The position numbers and the translations under genes were made by a program. Under the pieces are notes generated by a model that was given only the letters and a program-made list of their open reading frames with translations, searched no databases and was not told the DNA's origin. DNA of 64,000 bases from Paragyromitra xinjiangensis (lineage: Eukaryota; Ascomycota; Pezizomycetes; Pezizales; Discinaceae), in the NCBI GenBank assembly GCA_038503065.1, contig JBCAMK010000003.1:2542001-2606000 (forward strand), in the 5' to 3' direction. Numbering within the stretch: the stretch's first letter is position 1; each line of letters opens with the position of its first letter. Positions 35,947 to 47,787 of the stretch are shown here, one piece after another.

Positions 35947-36486
35947 TTACAAATAGAGGGTATAACTCCCGTCAGATCCACAGGCGATCCACTCTTCGTT
36001 ACCGTTGTTGTATCCGAAAAGTTCAGTTCCGGAGCTACAATCAAGCGTGAAATTACTGCTAAGCGTGAGGGCAGGAGCAGCATCTTGTTCAGGATTCCCC
36101 AACTTGGTGAAGTACATAGGGGTTCCGTGTGTCGGGCGAAGATAGCTTGTAGAACGTCAGAAACGAATGTTCGGCCATAAATTCTCTGTAACAACTTACA
36201 TCTCAAGTGCTGTATTCCGGGAATAAAATGCAATCCCGTTTTTGGCATTATACTGAATGAAACTTGTAACGTCTGTGGCATTCTCATTGTCGGGGAACCA
36301 CCCCAAATTCCCGCCAAGAGCCCCATCCCATTGGACGTAGCCGAGGCCTGCGATCTCGGCAGGGGCATCTGGGCCGGGAAGCAGCTTGAAGGTATCAGGA
36401 AGGCCTGAGTCGCGAGACTTGAGAATCGGAGACGCTGCCGCAAAAGTCGCCAAAGCAGCAATGGCGGAAATGATGAAAGACTTCAT
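35947..36486 (-). CDS. Small secreted protein, possibly PhiA-like cell-wall type, 161 aa
   Basis: Two exons, 36486-36200 and 36145-35947, joined by a 54-bp intron (GTAAGT..ACAAG), giving 161 residues. The leader MKSFIISAIAALATFAAAS is a clear signal peptide, followed by a propeptide-like PILKSRDS. The mature part holds GYVQWDGALGGNLGWF, two N-glycosylation sequons (NAT, NFT) and a C-terminal pair of cysteines (DCSS, IACGSDGSYTLYL). The end WIACGSDGSYTLYL resembles the tail of fungal PhiA-like/IgE-binding cell-wall proteins, but only loosely. Probably a structural wall or secreted protein. Confidence 0.72.
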
Positions 36487-39400
36487 ATTTTTTCGGTTCG
36501 GTATTTACGTTGCGGTATTCTTGTTTCTGTAGCGAACAGTCGTTGCAAACCGATATTAGCGAGCGGAGGTGAGTCTACTTAGCGATTGATAGACTTGGAT
36601 GAGAATGAGGATGGGGAGTTTAGAAAGACGGCACGGTGGCTCTTTATACATTTTCCGCCTACTGCTTTGACAGTAGCTTAAACAAAAGGGTCCATGATGC
36701 AGCCGCAGATCTATTGCCCCATTCGACGACCTTCCCCGCCGAAAACCGACTTTCGCGGGTCACATCACATCACGCCCCCCATAATGCTTGTTTCCGACTA
36801 CATGCTGCGTCATCAGCAGCGGTCAAAGTCTGCTTACGATGACACCTAAAACCTAGTCGGTTCAAACTTCTCGCTGCCAGAGGGTCCTCCTGGCCAATCA
36901 CGCACCGAATCCGGAAGAGATACCCTATACTTTCCCGATTCGTAACTAGAAAACCATTAGTTAGATAGATACACTTGTTTATCGCCATGATCGAAGCATG
37001 GGGCCGGAGACTTCGGGGGCCAATTGTCACTATGCTACTGCACCAACAAGGTCAACACGTGGAAAAACAGGTGGAAATTTGATAAAAATAATAATTAACG
37101 CAGGGCTTACACTCATTATTCCCGGCCTTCTCCATTTGAACCGAATGACTACCCCGCAGCACCACCCCCCCCCCCCCCCCCCCGAATACCCGGGTTAACA
37201 GGAACATTCCATCATGATGAGAATGTGGCAATGTTAGGAACCACTTTCAGACTCGAAAACCAACTAATCACTGTGTTCTCAAAGTTCGGTCAGGCCACGA
37301 TGAAATCCCGCTAAACCGCGGAGAACAATGCCCACATTATCTTTTCACTTGAAGAAATTACCTCAAGCCCATTATCCATAACAGACTACGATGGTTGGCC
37401 GTAGGCTTACTTACCTAGCGTTGATGACGATCATCGGTTAGGATCACGCCGGAATGCTATTATTAGGATCAGTGTAACGTCCCCCAATGGCGGGGTACAT
37501 AAGAGAGTCTCACTCAGTTGCCTCCTTACATATATCCTCCAAAGTTTGTAAGTTGAATCACGCGATAGATACACCGCGCTCACAAAAGATTATGCATCGT
37601 AAACCCTTTCAAAGTTGACAGATCGGGGATACGGATGGATCTATTCGCGATAAGTTTGACTTCTAATCAGCATCCTTGATCACTTAATGGAATTGACATC
37701 TGTCTACGCGGGACCTCATCAACGATCGATGAGAATTCAGATACTGGATTCCAGGGCATGTAAGTATCGCTTTTGTTGGGTTCACGGGGCTAGCACCGAT
37801 ACATCATGTTGGATTTTAGCATGTTATGGCTTTAATCCAGGGCCCAACCAGGGATGCTACACACGGCACGGACATCGAATCACAGGTACTTTATCATTTG
37901 GCAGAAACGGCCAGTGCGTGTACAGGATACTGGATTCAATTAGCCTTATACGTATAACGCTAGAATCCAGCATGTTGTACCCAAACCAACTGATGGAAGC
38001 GAAGACATACAAAAGCTGTGCAACTGCGCCCAGCCCCGGGCGGATAATTATTTTTTCTCTGATGGCAAGCCTCCCGGGTTTCGATCCACAGCCAGCAATA
38101 CAATTCTTACTAGTTTTAAGTGCATCTCAAAGCTGCAAGACTTAAAGCCGATTGATATTCGCCCGTTGCAAAATGCACTCTTTACGTATACATGACCGAA
38201 CTGCATATGGGCGAAATTGTACCTTGGACAACGGTTTGTTTTGGTTTATTTATTCTTTCCTGCGGGATCGGGACAAGTACTTGCACCTATAGCTAGTGAT
38301 TCTAAAATTTCCAGAACCCTTGCGCCATCTCATTGCAATGGCTTACCTGCTGTAGCCGAAACATCACGATGAATTTAAAACCTCACCCTTAGGTGCCCAC
38401 TAGTTACAAGAAGTAAATATATATCACCAGGACCCTGGTGCGCGATAATCTTCAACGGGGGGATCCGAATGAGCCGCCTGTACACATGCATGATCATGGA
38501 AGAACCTATGTAAACGCAACCACCCCAATCTCTAAATCCAACGGTGGCTGGTACCTATGTTCTTTATATAGTCGCAGAGACCACGCCGTCGATCTCATCC
38601 GTGAAATCAGAATTCTGACTGCCTAATACTTTGTTTTCCCGGGCTTTTTGGTTACAACCTTTCCCGCTGCCCAACGAGGCTTCGTCCTGCCGAGGCTTCG
38701 GGGCTTCCGCTAGCGAAGACAGTGAAATATAAAGGGGGGAAAAAGCAGTACTCGTTAACCAAGTGGGTTGATATTATTAGTAAAGATCTCGGAGTTTCGG
38801 TAGAGGCAGGAACAGATTGTAGCCGCTAAATGTTGCAATAAGTATGAGCTACGTATGCCAATTGTAAGAGTCCAGCTTAAGATGACACAGCTCGATGGGA
38901 TCGCTGGTTACCGAGGCCTCGGGATTTTGTTCATAAAAGTATCCAATGAAGGCTATGTTTGATATATTAGCCTTTAGCAAAAATCCCAAAGTTTCGGGAA
39001 CTTTTGATCGAAATGGGTTGTGTAAGATCATGCAGAATCTCGGCTCCGATTAGCGGGCTATATATTCTGATCTAGGAACTTCCTTCCCCGTATGTTACAG
39101 ACCGGTTTTGTCGTGACGTCAGCTGCAACCCTGGACCCTGGTTGAGGAAAGTATTCCACAATACTCCATGCTACTAAAAAAAGGGCTATGGTATATCAGT
39201 GTGATGGCGAAACCACAAAACTCTCTCTTTTGCCCTCATCGGGAACACGCGTCCGAGGCTGCAGGTTTAGTCAACACTCAGCTTTGTGTCGCCGGAACCT
39301 TTATAAAAAGATCAAGAACCGCGTGGAGAGTAGGGTGTCATAAGATTTCGCCACTCTCCATGGCGTTCCGCTGCGAAGTCTCGAAGTCTACCTCAAAACA

Positions 39401-41865
39401 GATCTAATCCGACGGTGTATAGCTGGTGATATAGGAGTCCTTCCTAGCGCTAAGCGGAAGCTGGCCCGAGCGCGACTTTCAGGTCGAGAATTTGGGCTTG
39501 GCCTCAAGTATACCCCGGACTGCGGCCAGCTACCTTCCTCAAAAAGAGTGGAATTTAATCGTTAAGTGTGAGTCCCGGGTGAAAATTGGGTGGTTGCGGT
39601 TGGGTGACGACAAGTATCCCGCGTGGATCTGCAGACTACTCTAGGTTTTGCGTATGTCAACAATGTCATACATGTATTACTACTTACACTCTACTGCAAG
39701 CAGATTACAATCATTAATAATATTCTAGCCTTGTTGGGGAGCTCTAGTTTCTTGGCTAGCCCGACTCTTGAAATCCCCAAGCTTAAGCACACTCACGAGC
39801 GCCCGGCTCTACCAACACTGGCGGCGCTTCAATATCACAATAATTATTGGGGTTTTAATTAAGTTAATCGATAGAACCACAATTTCTAAAGCCTCAATAT
39901 ATTTCTAAGGCATCCGACACTCCCTTCTCTAAGTACGGGCATTATCTACCATAATTCCAAACCCTGGTTCCTTTTAAAAAGGTCATGTTACCTCCCGGCA
40001 GAAATAGGATTAGTGCCATATGAGGTATTTGGTTCAACCCTACTTTACTACTAGCGTATATGGTGCCGGGGCTTGGATAGAGCCGAAAGGGAGCAAGGCT
40101 TCTCGTACCGTAGTCTTACTTGCAAGTAAAGCGCCCGTTTTTGGGTTTTTTTATGGTCGCTCCTGGAAGGACGACGAAAGAACAGCAAATACCTAGGCAG
40201 GTACAAGGCTTCGAGCCAGAAGTTGATGACATTTTGTTCATTGTTTCCTTGGAACAACTATGGAAGGACTATCTAGTACTCTAGGGAGTATTGTATTTTC
40301 TCGATTACTAGGAACGTGGCTGAGCTAAGGTCACGAGGTAAGGTAGCGCCAACACCAGCTGGTATGTCAGAATTTTGGGTGTTTGATGTTTAGGTAATTG
40401 ATCTTAGTATATATATTTTTACTAGTTATGATTGAGCTTTGGTGTTTATTTAGCTAGGTGAAACATAACTTCTATTCTACAATGGGCTTTGTTCACGCTA
40501 TAACTTTTGTTGCATGTGATATTCCCGCACCCAGGAATCAATTAAAAAAAACTCCCATTCCGCAGACTAAGTCCGGCTCTGTTCATTATAATTGAGGGGA
40601 AAATGATATACATGTATGTATCACAAGTCTACTCGATTAAATTTTTGGTGTGTCTACCGCTCTAGTCTCCTAGCCTATCACGTGCTACTTTGTTCTTGAA
40701 TCAACTAGTACTAGGGCGGCTCATCTACATGTAAGCTTGAAGGTGAATTTGGGATTGTGGCAGAAAAGAGGAAGTAGAATGATACCGGGTTTACATAGTA
40801 AACCCACACCCATTTTTATGAGCTTTCTCCCAGCAAGGTTTAGGGGTCTGATTCAATGGTGTCTGATAATCTGAGAGTCAGTTGGGGAATGGGGCCAAGG
40901 TGCTTGGCAGTTACTTGAGGGTTAGGGTTTTTAATTGGTTGTGAGTCCTGATTTATTACGTTTCAGACTGCCATGGATAAGGAATGAGGCTGGATAGCTG
41001 TTGGATAGGGCACGGATCCACATAGGCCAAGGAATTGGATGCATCGATTGAAGCCTTCAAACAAGATCTACACCTGCCACTCGGGTTATCAAGCATGCTC
41101 GAAAAACTACTCCAACGATGTGTGCCGTGGCACCTTGTGATATCCCAACTATACGTCAGTGTTCTAAGCACTTTGTGTTTGAACGACACGAAAAAGGACA
41201 CGCGTAAGAGAGTGGTTGGATTATATCACCGGTGTGAGGTACGTTGTGCTCCTGACTTCTGATTCTGTTCGGCTCATCTTAGTATATTATCCCCGATTGA
41301 GTTCGTAGAGAAATCCGACTTAAAGGAACTCCACATATGAAGCCCAGCTTCGCCAGATAAATTCTCAGGCTATTGAACTTTCACCACCAGGATGCGTGCT
41401 GCGGGGCACATTTAACTCCCGAGGGCATGGATCCCAAAATTTATACCAAGAGGATCGTCGGCGATTTTCGTTGGTTCGCCCTATAAGTTTGCCAACGAAA
41501 TGATGCATGAACGTGCCGAATGTGGGATGTGCTCTTTGTGAGCTGGTCTAGATTGATTGAATACCATGGGCGAGGTTCAGAAAAATTAAGCTCTCAAAAA
41601 CGACCGGTGTTTGTATAAATAGTGGTGGGCAGCTATTAGGGAGATATCTTCCTCACAACCTCCGGTATCGTGTTTCAAAATTCGAGGCCAACGAAACAGG
41701 CATCTTGGTAATTCGCCGGAATACTGCTGGCGCCTTCAGGAAAGGGATCGCCTCTACTCTCTTGCACTACTCAAGCTCCATTCGACTATCGAAACAAACT
41801 TTCAAGCCAGATCGAGGCTCATCTCTCAAATTACTGAAAAGGTCTTCCACTACGACTTACGAGCA
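36487..41865. other. Long gene-poor stretch
   Basis: No supported gene in 5.4 kb. It holds a run of about 20 C near 37167, an imperfect inverted repeat at 37800-37979, TACATGTA at 39669-39676, 40609-40616 and 40726-40733, and scattered CCAGGACCCTGG-type small palindromes (about 38426 and 39131). Confidence 0.5.
37800..37979. repeat. Imperfect inverted repeat, about 180 bp
   Basis: TACATCATGTTGGATTTTAG at the left pairs with CTAGAATCCAGCATGTTGTA at the right (about 17 of 20 positions), with weaker matching further in. The TA-bounded ends fit a decayed MITE. Confidence 0.5.
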
Positions 41866-42376
41866 ATGTATCATATCCCCCACGAAAGTGGAGTTGCAAC
41901 CCACTACAATTACAACAACTACCGCGAGAACAGGCGGTCTACTCCGAGCTATGCGCTAGTACCCCACAGCTCAAACAGCAATCGTAGGACTCAATACGCA
42001 GCCACTCGTTACCACGCTGAGCCTATCCGTTACCATGCTGGGACTCGTTATTATACCGGTTCGACTCGATACAATTCTCAACCCCGGCTCTATGGGGATA
42101 GTCGTGATCACATTGATGCATACCGCGAGCAACGCTATGTGATCCCATACAATAAAGACACACATCCACAGTAGTGAGTTGAGAACCCTTAGTTTTGATC
42201 TACGGTTTGTGGCTTACATTCTATTAACTTAAAGTCGAACGTCACACCCACAAGTTAACCATCACAATGATAGCCAATGGGTCCCAGCGCGATACGAGCA
42301 ACCTACACGAGCCTATAGGTATCGGAGGCAGGTTGTCGAGAAGCCTATCCCTGTATGTGCCTGTGTTATCACATAG
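41866..42376 (+). CDS. Tyr/Arg-rich repeat protein, 149 aa
   Basis: Two exons, 41866-42173 and 42235-42376, with a 61-bp intron (GTGAGT..TTAAAG, branch TTAAC), in phase. The product is unusually rich in Tyr, Arg, His and Asn. The centre carries imperfect units built on (T/I)RYH-A / TRYYTGSTRYNSQ, and the second exon keeps the pattern (VPARYEQPTRAYRYRR) before a short ending with two cysteines (VCACVIT). There is no signal peptide or known domain. Tyr/Arg repeats of this type favour phase separation or RNA binding, or crosslinked structural proteins; none can be chosen from sequence. The pattern persisting across the intron is the best evidence that the gene is real. Confidence 0.62.
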
Positions 42377-43876
42377 CATTTGAGGCCCTCCCTTCCATTT
42401 CTCTTTTTCCTGACACTCTTTTAGCCCCTTCCTTCTGTTGATCGGTAAAAATGTAAAAAAATCCTTTTGGGATCTGGTGGCGCAACTTGCTTTGAGATGG
42501 TGTGGTTCTTTAAAAACCATCATTTTTTTTCTAACCTCGTATTATAATTATTTGTACTTCTCGTGAAGTGTTTCTTGAAGAAATAGAAGACCTATATTTG
42601 CAGATGATAGTGTTAGGGCCCCAACCAGCTGGGGTGGGTATGGCTGTATTGGCTACAGTTAAGCAAGTATGTACCTAAGTGATTTTTTATTCAATTTGCA
42701 CAAGCTAAATTCAAACCGACGTACACCAGATACATTTTTACAGCTACTGTGGCCATGGAATATCACCATAGAACAAAACTTCTCCCCGAAGAAAATCAAC
42801 CTTGGGTGGTGTGTTGCTCTTTGAGATGGCGATCTGGAGGCATGTATTGAAATTTTGTACTATCGATATGTATCATTTCCGTTCTTCACTATCATATGCC
42901 CATCCGAGTGGGTGTGCGATATTGCAGCATGCATTGATTTCTTCTTTGCCATATGCATGTGCAAAACTCGTATCTACGGGCTTCAGCCCTTTCTTTTCAG
43001 CACAGCGCATCCCATGCCCCACTGTTGCTGATGTGATGATAACCTCACCATTCAATTTGTTGTTTACCATATCGATTAGCAACTACTTAGTAGTTAACTC
43101 AGATTGTGTTATGGACTATAATTTCCATTTATGCAAAAGAAATTGTAGATAATAGGCCCGCCCTTTCATATCTGTTTTCGGTAAGACTTCTCAGTCCGGA
43201 TCCATGAAAGGAGATGTCATGATGTCATAAGCCCAACGCCCGAACCAAAAAATTTCACTTGTCCTAGTGTGGGCAGATTATCGCTTGATAAGATATTGGT
43301 AGCGAAGAATCAGGTTTTCTCCTTCGTGGCTCGCAGCCAGTCGTGCCAGCTACCACTCCACCCCCAGAAACTGTGAAGGCAAACAGAGATATTACTTAAC
43401 TCCTCGGAAACTTTGGCCGTGTTTTGGTATCAGAGGTATGTAGATTTAAACACTTGATCAATGCCAGGATTGTGTAAGGAAGTAGGATGAGCCGCGCGCG
43501 TGTGGCGAGATGACACCGCCACTTAGGCGCAGTCACTTAGCCGGGTTTCTTAAGTGCGGTGGAATAGGGTTCTAGGGATAGTCCTGTGAAGAGGAGACTG
43601 CACGTCGCGCGATGCTCGATGGCGAGATAGGACCCTGTATGTTGCAAGTTGCCAGAAGGCAAGTGGGTGTGGGTGAGTGTGGGCGGGTGTGTGGGTTTGT
43701 GTGGGTGGCGTACGGGTGATATTTCATGACCCCGCGGATGAGATTAGAGCTATAAAGGCATTGACTATGATAGAACATGTCGTGTTGTTATTACCTAGGT
43801 TAACATTTATTTAATCTTTAGCAATTATTATTTTTTGGTTTTCTCCTGTGATCAATGCCAGTGTGATGGTGATTGA

Positions 43877-44046
43877 TACCGTATTAACTCGAGAGAGTGG
43901 ACCCAACGCTAAGACATTGGAATTGCCTATAGAGGTAAGGCTCTAACAAATTTCTGCTCAGCTCTGACCCCCTTAGCTGACGCCTTACTTGTCGAGGCAA
44001 TTCCAACGTCTTAGCGTCAAGTTCATTCTCTCGAGTTTATACGGTA
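43877..44046. mobile_element. MITE with about 52-bp terminal inverted repeats
   Basis: Left end 43877-43928 starts TACCGTATTAACTCGAGAGA; right end 43995-44046 ends TCTCGAGTTTATACGGTA. The arms match over about 52 bp with several C/T-type differences. The interior of about 66 bp holds no gene. TA-bounded ends suggest a Tc1/mariner-type non-autonomous element. Confidence 0.85.
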
Positions 44047-45291
44047 TGTGGGACAGTGTTATCTTAGCTGGGTACACTGCAGCGCGTCTCCAAATGGCGT
44101 TGTATTTGTTAAGTGAATGAAGGAAAGGCGGCTGTACCGAAAGCAGAAAATCGCCTCACAGGCTATATGGTTAGATATGCCCTGTCTTGAACCGGAGTCT
44201 GGTTCGAGACATTGAACAGAACCCCGCTAAGCCTAATTGGGATTGACTCGAGGCAAAGATACGTGTATGCCATCTATCACTCGGTATATTTCTAACTTCT
44301 GTAGATCATTAAAGTTACAGGCGTTTATTCAAGTTTCTTTCTTGCGCGAACAAAAGGTACTTACCAATCTTACGCCGGCTGTCTTAAGCATCGTGTGAGT
44401 ACTAGGTCTGGCACCTAACTAATACCTATGAGGACAGCGGCAGCCTACCGGCTGCAACTCCTACTCCCTAGTCGATCGGCTCTATTGAGGCTTCATGATC
44501 CTACATGTAGTAATAAAAGAACTAGTTGGTAAACTAGAAGTCCTTAGCAATAGCCTGATAAAAATTTCTTTGTAATATCTCTAAAGGGGAAGGCGCTGAA
44601 AGTAAACGCCAACTACCCCGTACGCGTCCCACTTAGCTATTTGGTGTTAACGTTATAACTCCTGTATATCTAGCTATTTACTTAGCGCTTGTCTAGATCT
44701 TTGGCCGCCTATTACAATTAAACAAAAGAACTAGGGCTTCGACTTTATGTAACCCGTCCCAGTTCGAACAAGCCACTTTTTGAGCGGAACTCCGGTCATT
44801 CGCCAGTATATGTAACCGCCTGTGATCCTGTAACCATGCCTCTTTGTCATGCCACTTACCTAGCAACATTATAACCATTCAGTTCAGAGGCGTGGGCATA
44901 CCTAAAATGGGTTGAATATCTCGGTTTTTCATCTACGTCATAAATATCCAACACTAGCCTAACCAGGTACTGTTGTGAATATCAACTAGTACTGATTACC
45001 CGAGAATGTCATGTTCTACCTTCAATGCATGGGTTGAATAGATCGTCTGACTAGGGCAACTCTTGTTACTGCCCGTTGTTATCGTTAAGGCAATCTCATC
45101 CATCATTGGTATGATTACCGACTCCGACTTCGGCCTTGGGAATATACAATTACGGGCGCAGTCACCAGATTGTACTCGGGTATAGGAGTAAGTCTGATGT
45201 TTAATACATAGCATTCTTGCTCCCTTAGACGTTTTTATCAGGCCTCTTAGGGACTTGTGGAGGGGGAGAAGAAATTGGGATTTCTTACTCG

Positions 45292-45395
45292 CACCGCCAC
45301 CTGTCGTCAAACAAATTTAGTTGGCAAAAGTATGAAATTCAAACAAGCTTGAGCCCACTGAGAAGATAACTGCACCGCCACCTGTCGCCAGACCT
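45292..45395. repeat. Direct repeat pair GCACCGCCACCTGTCG
   Basis: The 16-mer GCACCGCCACCTGTCG occurs near 45291 and again near 45372, followed by similar (T/C)CA(A/G)AC. The copies are 81 bp apart and adjoin the hairpin at 45401. Confidence 0.6.
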
Positions 45396-45400
45396 ACCCC

Positions 45401-45503
45401 TACTCATGTCGCCGATGTCGCCGATTTCCAACTTGATCACGTGATATGTTAAGCTACTCATTAACTGGTCAGATGATCAAGTTGGAAATTGGCGACATGA
45501 GTA
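45401..45503. repeat. Hairpin with 30-bp arms and a 9-bp internal duplication
   Basis: TACTCATGTCGCC..TTTCCAACTTGATCA at the left pairs with TGATCAAGTTGGAAATTGGCGACATGAGTA at the right in 29 of 30 positions, if one 9-bp copy of GATGTCGCC in the left arm is removed. The loop holds a CACGTG box. Probably a compact MITE with TA ends. Confidence 0.75.
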
Positions 45504-45515
45504 TGGCGAATGTAG

Positions 45516-45683
45516 TAAATACCGTAAAGTCTCAAGCAACCCTCCCGGGGGATCTCGCGCAACCGAGAGGGTGTCGACACCTACAAGCGAGGCTGAAGGT
45601 CCTTTTCACCAATCAGAAATTTCTATTCCACTTGGTTGCGTCAGATCCCCCCGGGGGGATTGCTCGGAATTTTACGGTACCTA
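45516..45683. mobile_element. MITE with about 49-bp imperfect inverted repeats
   Basis: Left 45516-45564 contains TACCGTAAA..AGCAACC..CCCGGGGGATCT..CGCAACC; right 45634-45683 mirrors it with about ten mismatches. The first bases, TACCGTA, are the same as in the element at 43877, hinting at one family. It begins 13 bp after the preceding hairpin. Confidence 0.75.
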
Positions 45684-46675
45684 TAGATAAACCTGTAAAA
45701 TCTTGGAAAAAGCAAAAGGGCGCTGCGCTGCCAGCTACTTCGGTTTGGGTTAGGGGTTCCGTACCTATCGCTCTCAAACAGCTCCAGTTGCCCTAGGGTC
45801 ACTGCGCCTCCTTAAGCTTCCAGGTTTTATGGTGCTGCAAACTAGAGGAAAATGATAGCTTCATTGCTCGAAAGCCTAGAGACGTTCCTCCCAGATAGCT
45901 GAATGAGATGCAATATTTCCTATCTTTCCTAGAATAAGTCATATATGCATAGGATTGTTGCTGGATAGGCGTTATGATTAGCTAATCCATTCACAGTCGG
46001 AGCTCAAGTTAAGGCTGAAGCCATACGTATGATAAACGTACATGTATTCTCGGGAAAATTATATTATACTCTATTTCCTTAAACATAAGGATTTTGTTAG
46101 TCGGTACCGGTTGAGAAGTTGAAGATTGTACCTTCCCACGTAATTTGATGAAGTTTTGTGGTAGCTTGTTTCGCCCAACAAAAGATCTAATTGAATTTGA
46201 TCGGACTTGGTATTTGCCGATCAAAGATAATGCCTTTCTCGGATCTAGAAATGAGCTAGTTTAGCGCTAAGAGTACGAATATCCTGCACAATTGAATGAC
46301 GTCACAGATGCTTCCAAATAATTTCATACAGATGGTAATTTGCGAATATTTCGTAGTCGCAAACATGATTAATTGCTTTGCTCGCCGTATCTCTAGTATA
46401 CTGGTAACTCGGCCCAACACTTACCAATAACCTACTCTATAATGTAGTCATGAGGAATTTTCAGGCTATGCGCATGCCACTATTTTACAAGTTGCAGTAC
46501 CAGACGGATGAACCTTAATTCCCCACGTTAGGGAATTACCACGCTGTGGAGCGACGGTTGACCCTGCTTCGAGTGACAACTGAAGATTTACTTGATGTTC
46601 ACTACTAGCGGCTGCCCTTTGTGATCAACTCATATCCATGAAGACCTGGCCCAAAAACTACTACGCGTATACGTA

Positions 46676-46842
46676 TAGACGCCTCCACGGTCCACCCCTC
46701 ACCCGGACAGCTAACGGGAATAGGAAATTTTCTAGCGTTGTAACCGGCTTTTTCGCTGCTCAAGCAGGAATCCTCTACCAAATATTAACCAATCATCGTC
46801 TGTCCGGATGGGGGGTGCCCGGGTGGACCGTGGAGGCGTCTA
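46676..46842. mobile_element. MITE with 21-bp perfect and about 40-bp total inverted repeats
   Basis: TAGACGCCTCCACGGTCCAC at the left is exactly mirrored at 46823-46842, and the match continues more loosely to GTCCGG. Length 167 bp, with no transposase frame. Confidence 0.85.
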
Positions 46843-46975
46843 CGCCTTAATCAAACTCTTAGAAGTTTCAACTAAAAAAAACCCCATTCTAAACTCCGGG
46901 CCTCGGGGTCAGCGCCATACTTCTATATCAAAGCATTAGTAAAAGGGAACTATTGGAGATCATCGCTGCGTAACA

Positions 46976-47241
46976 AGCTATGGTGCGAGAAGGCGTTGAG
47001 GGTGACCTGGGCAACCTGGTTCACACCCTCTTCAAAAAAAGATTTGTTAGTAAAGCCACAGTCAAAAAGCGCCATCAGTAGGAAAACTACAATTCTTGTG
47101 GCACAGATCATCCATTTGCGTCGATTGAATCAGCCATCAAAAGCCTCAACTGCTGTTTTCAGGGTTTTAGTTGGTCAAATGGGCCCAAGGGTGTGAACCA
47201 GGTTGCCCAGGTCACCCTCTACGCCTTCTCGCACCATAGCT
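46976..47241. mobile_element. MITE with about 54-bp inverted repeats
   Basis: Left 46976-47029 (AGCTATGGTGCGAGAAGGCG..) and right 47188-47241 (..CGCCTTCTCGCACCATAGCT) are reverse complements with a single clear mismatch. This is the best-preserved element in the window, so probably the youngest. The interior is about 158 bp and non-coding. Confidence 0.88.
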
Positions 47242-47787
47242 AATAATAAACCCACCTTTTTCTTTTCTTTTCCTAGCTAGGCATACCTCATGATTTGCAT
47301 TGATTACCAGGATAAAAGGTGGCGCAAGCCACCCCGAGCCCGATTGATTAGAAGTCTAAACAAGCTTTGTCTGTGTCTCAGCTGAGTTGTTACCTCAGAG
47401 CCTTGCTATGATTGGGGGATCAAGAAAAAAAATAGCAAGGCAGGAGCTTAAGCACGTGGAGCCGCTCCAAGGCTGAGGAAACTATTAGGGTCCCGTGGGT
47501 CTGTCATATCCAAGTAATATCATAATGTTCATATACATACATCTCAGCTCTCACACACGTCAATATTCCAGTGATTATAGGCTCTGAAGCTTTGCATGAT
47601 TCACAAACGGGGCGCCGGGGTGTTTTCTTGACTTTTGCTTTTCGAAACCTCTAGCTAGCGAATAGCTTCGCAAGAAGTTCCCGGTGCGTTCTTTACGGCC
47701 TCCTATTTAACCAGCGATTTCCCTACGTGATTTTCCTGATCATCAGGCACAGCGAGCGAATTCCCCTGAGAAGTAACAATAACCAAG

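Larger units (their letters stand above)
42377..47787. other. Gene-poor stretch filled with inverted-repeat elements
   Basis: No supported gene. Contains four MITE-like elements and one hairpin (43877-47241, listed separately), a GT-rich run near 43660-43710, and TACATGTA at 44502-44509 and 46039-46046. A minus-strand frame at 43070-42873 (MVNNKLNGE..NACCNIAHPLGW) has a protein-like look but no recognised family and no extension. Confidence 0.5.

Noticed and set aside
35892..36461. 189-codon minus-strand frame overlapping the small secreted protein
   Set aside because: Shifted shadow of the signal-peptide gene; it lacks an ATG start and the spliced model explains the region better.
38040..38100. 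B-box-like GGGTTTCGATCC, possible tRNA
   Set aside because: No matching A-box, cloverleaf or acceptor stem could be drawn.
42873..43070. Minus-strand frame MVNNKLNGE..NACCNIAHPLGW
   Set aside because: Looks protein-like but has no recognised family, no extension and several upstream stops. Mentioned only in the gap entry.
45446..45796. 116-codon plus-strand frame
   Set aside because: Runs straight through a MITE and its inverted repeats; composition follows the element, not a protein.
46638..47196. Two open frames at 46638-46850 and 46996-47196
   Set aside because: They overlap the arms of two MITEs and have no domain.
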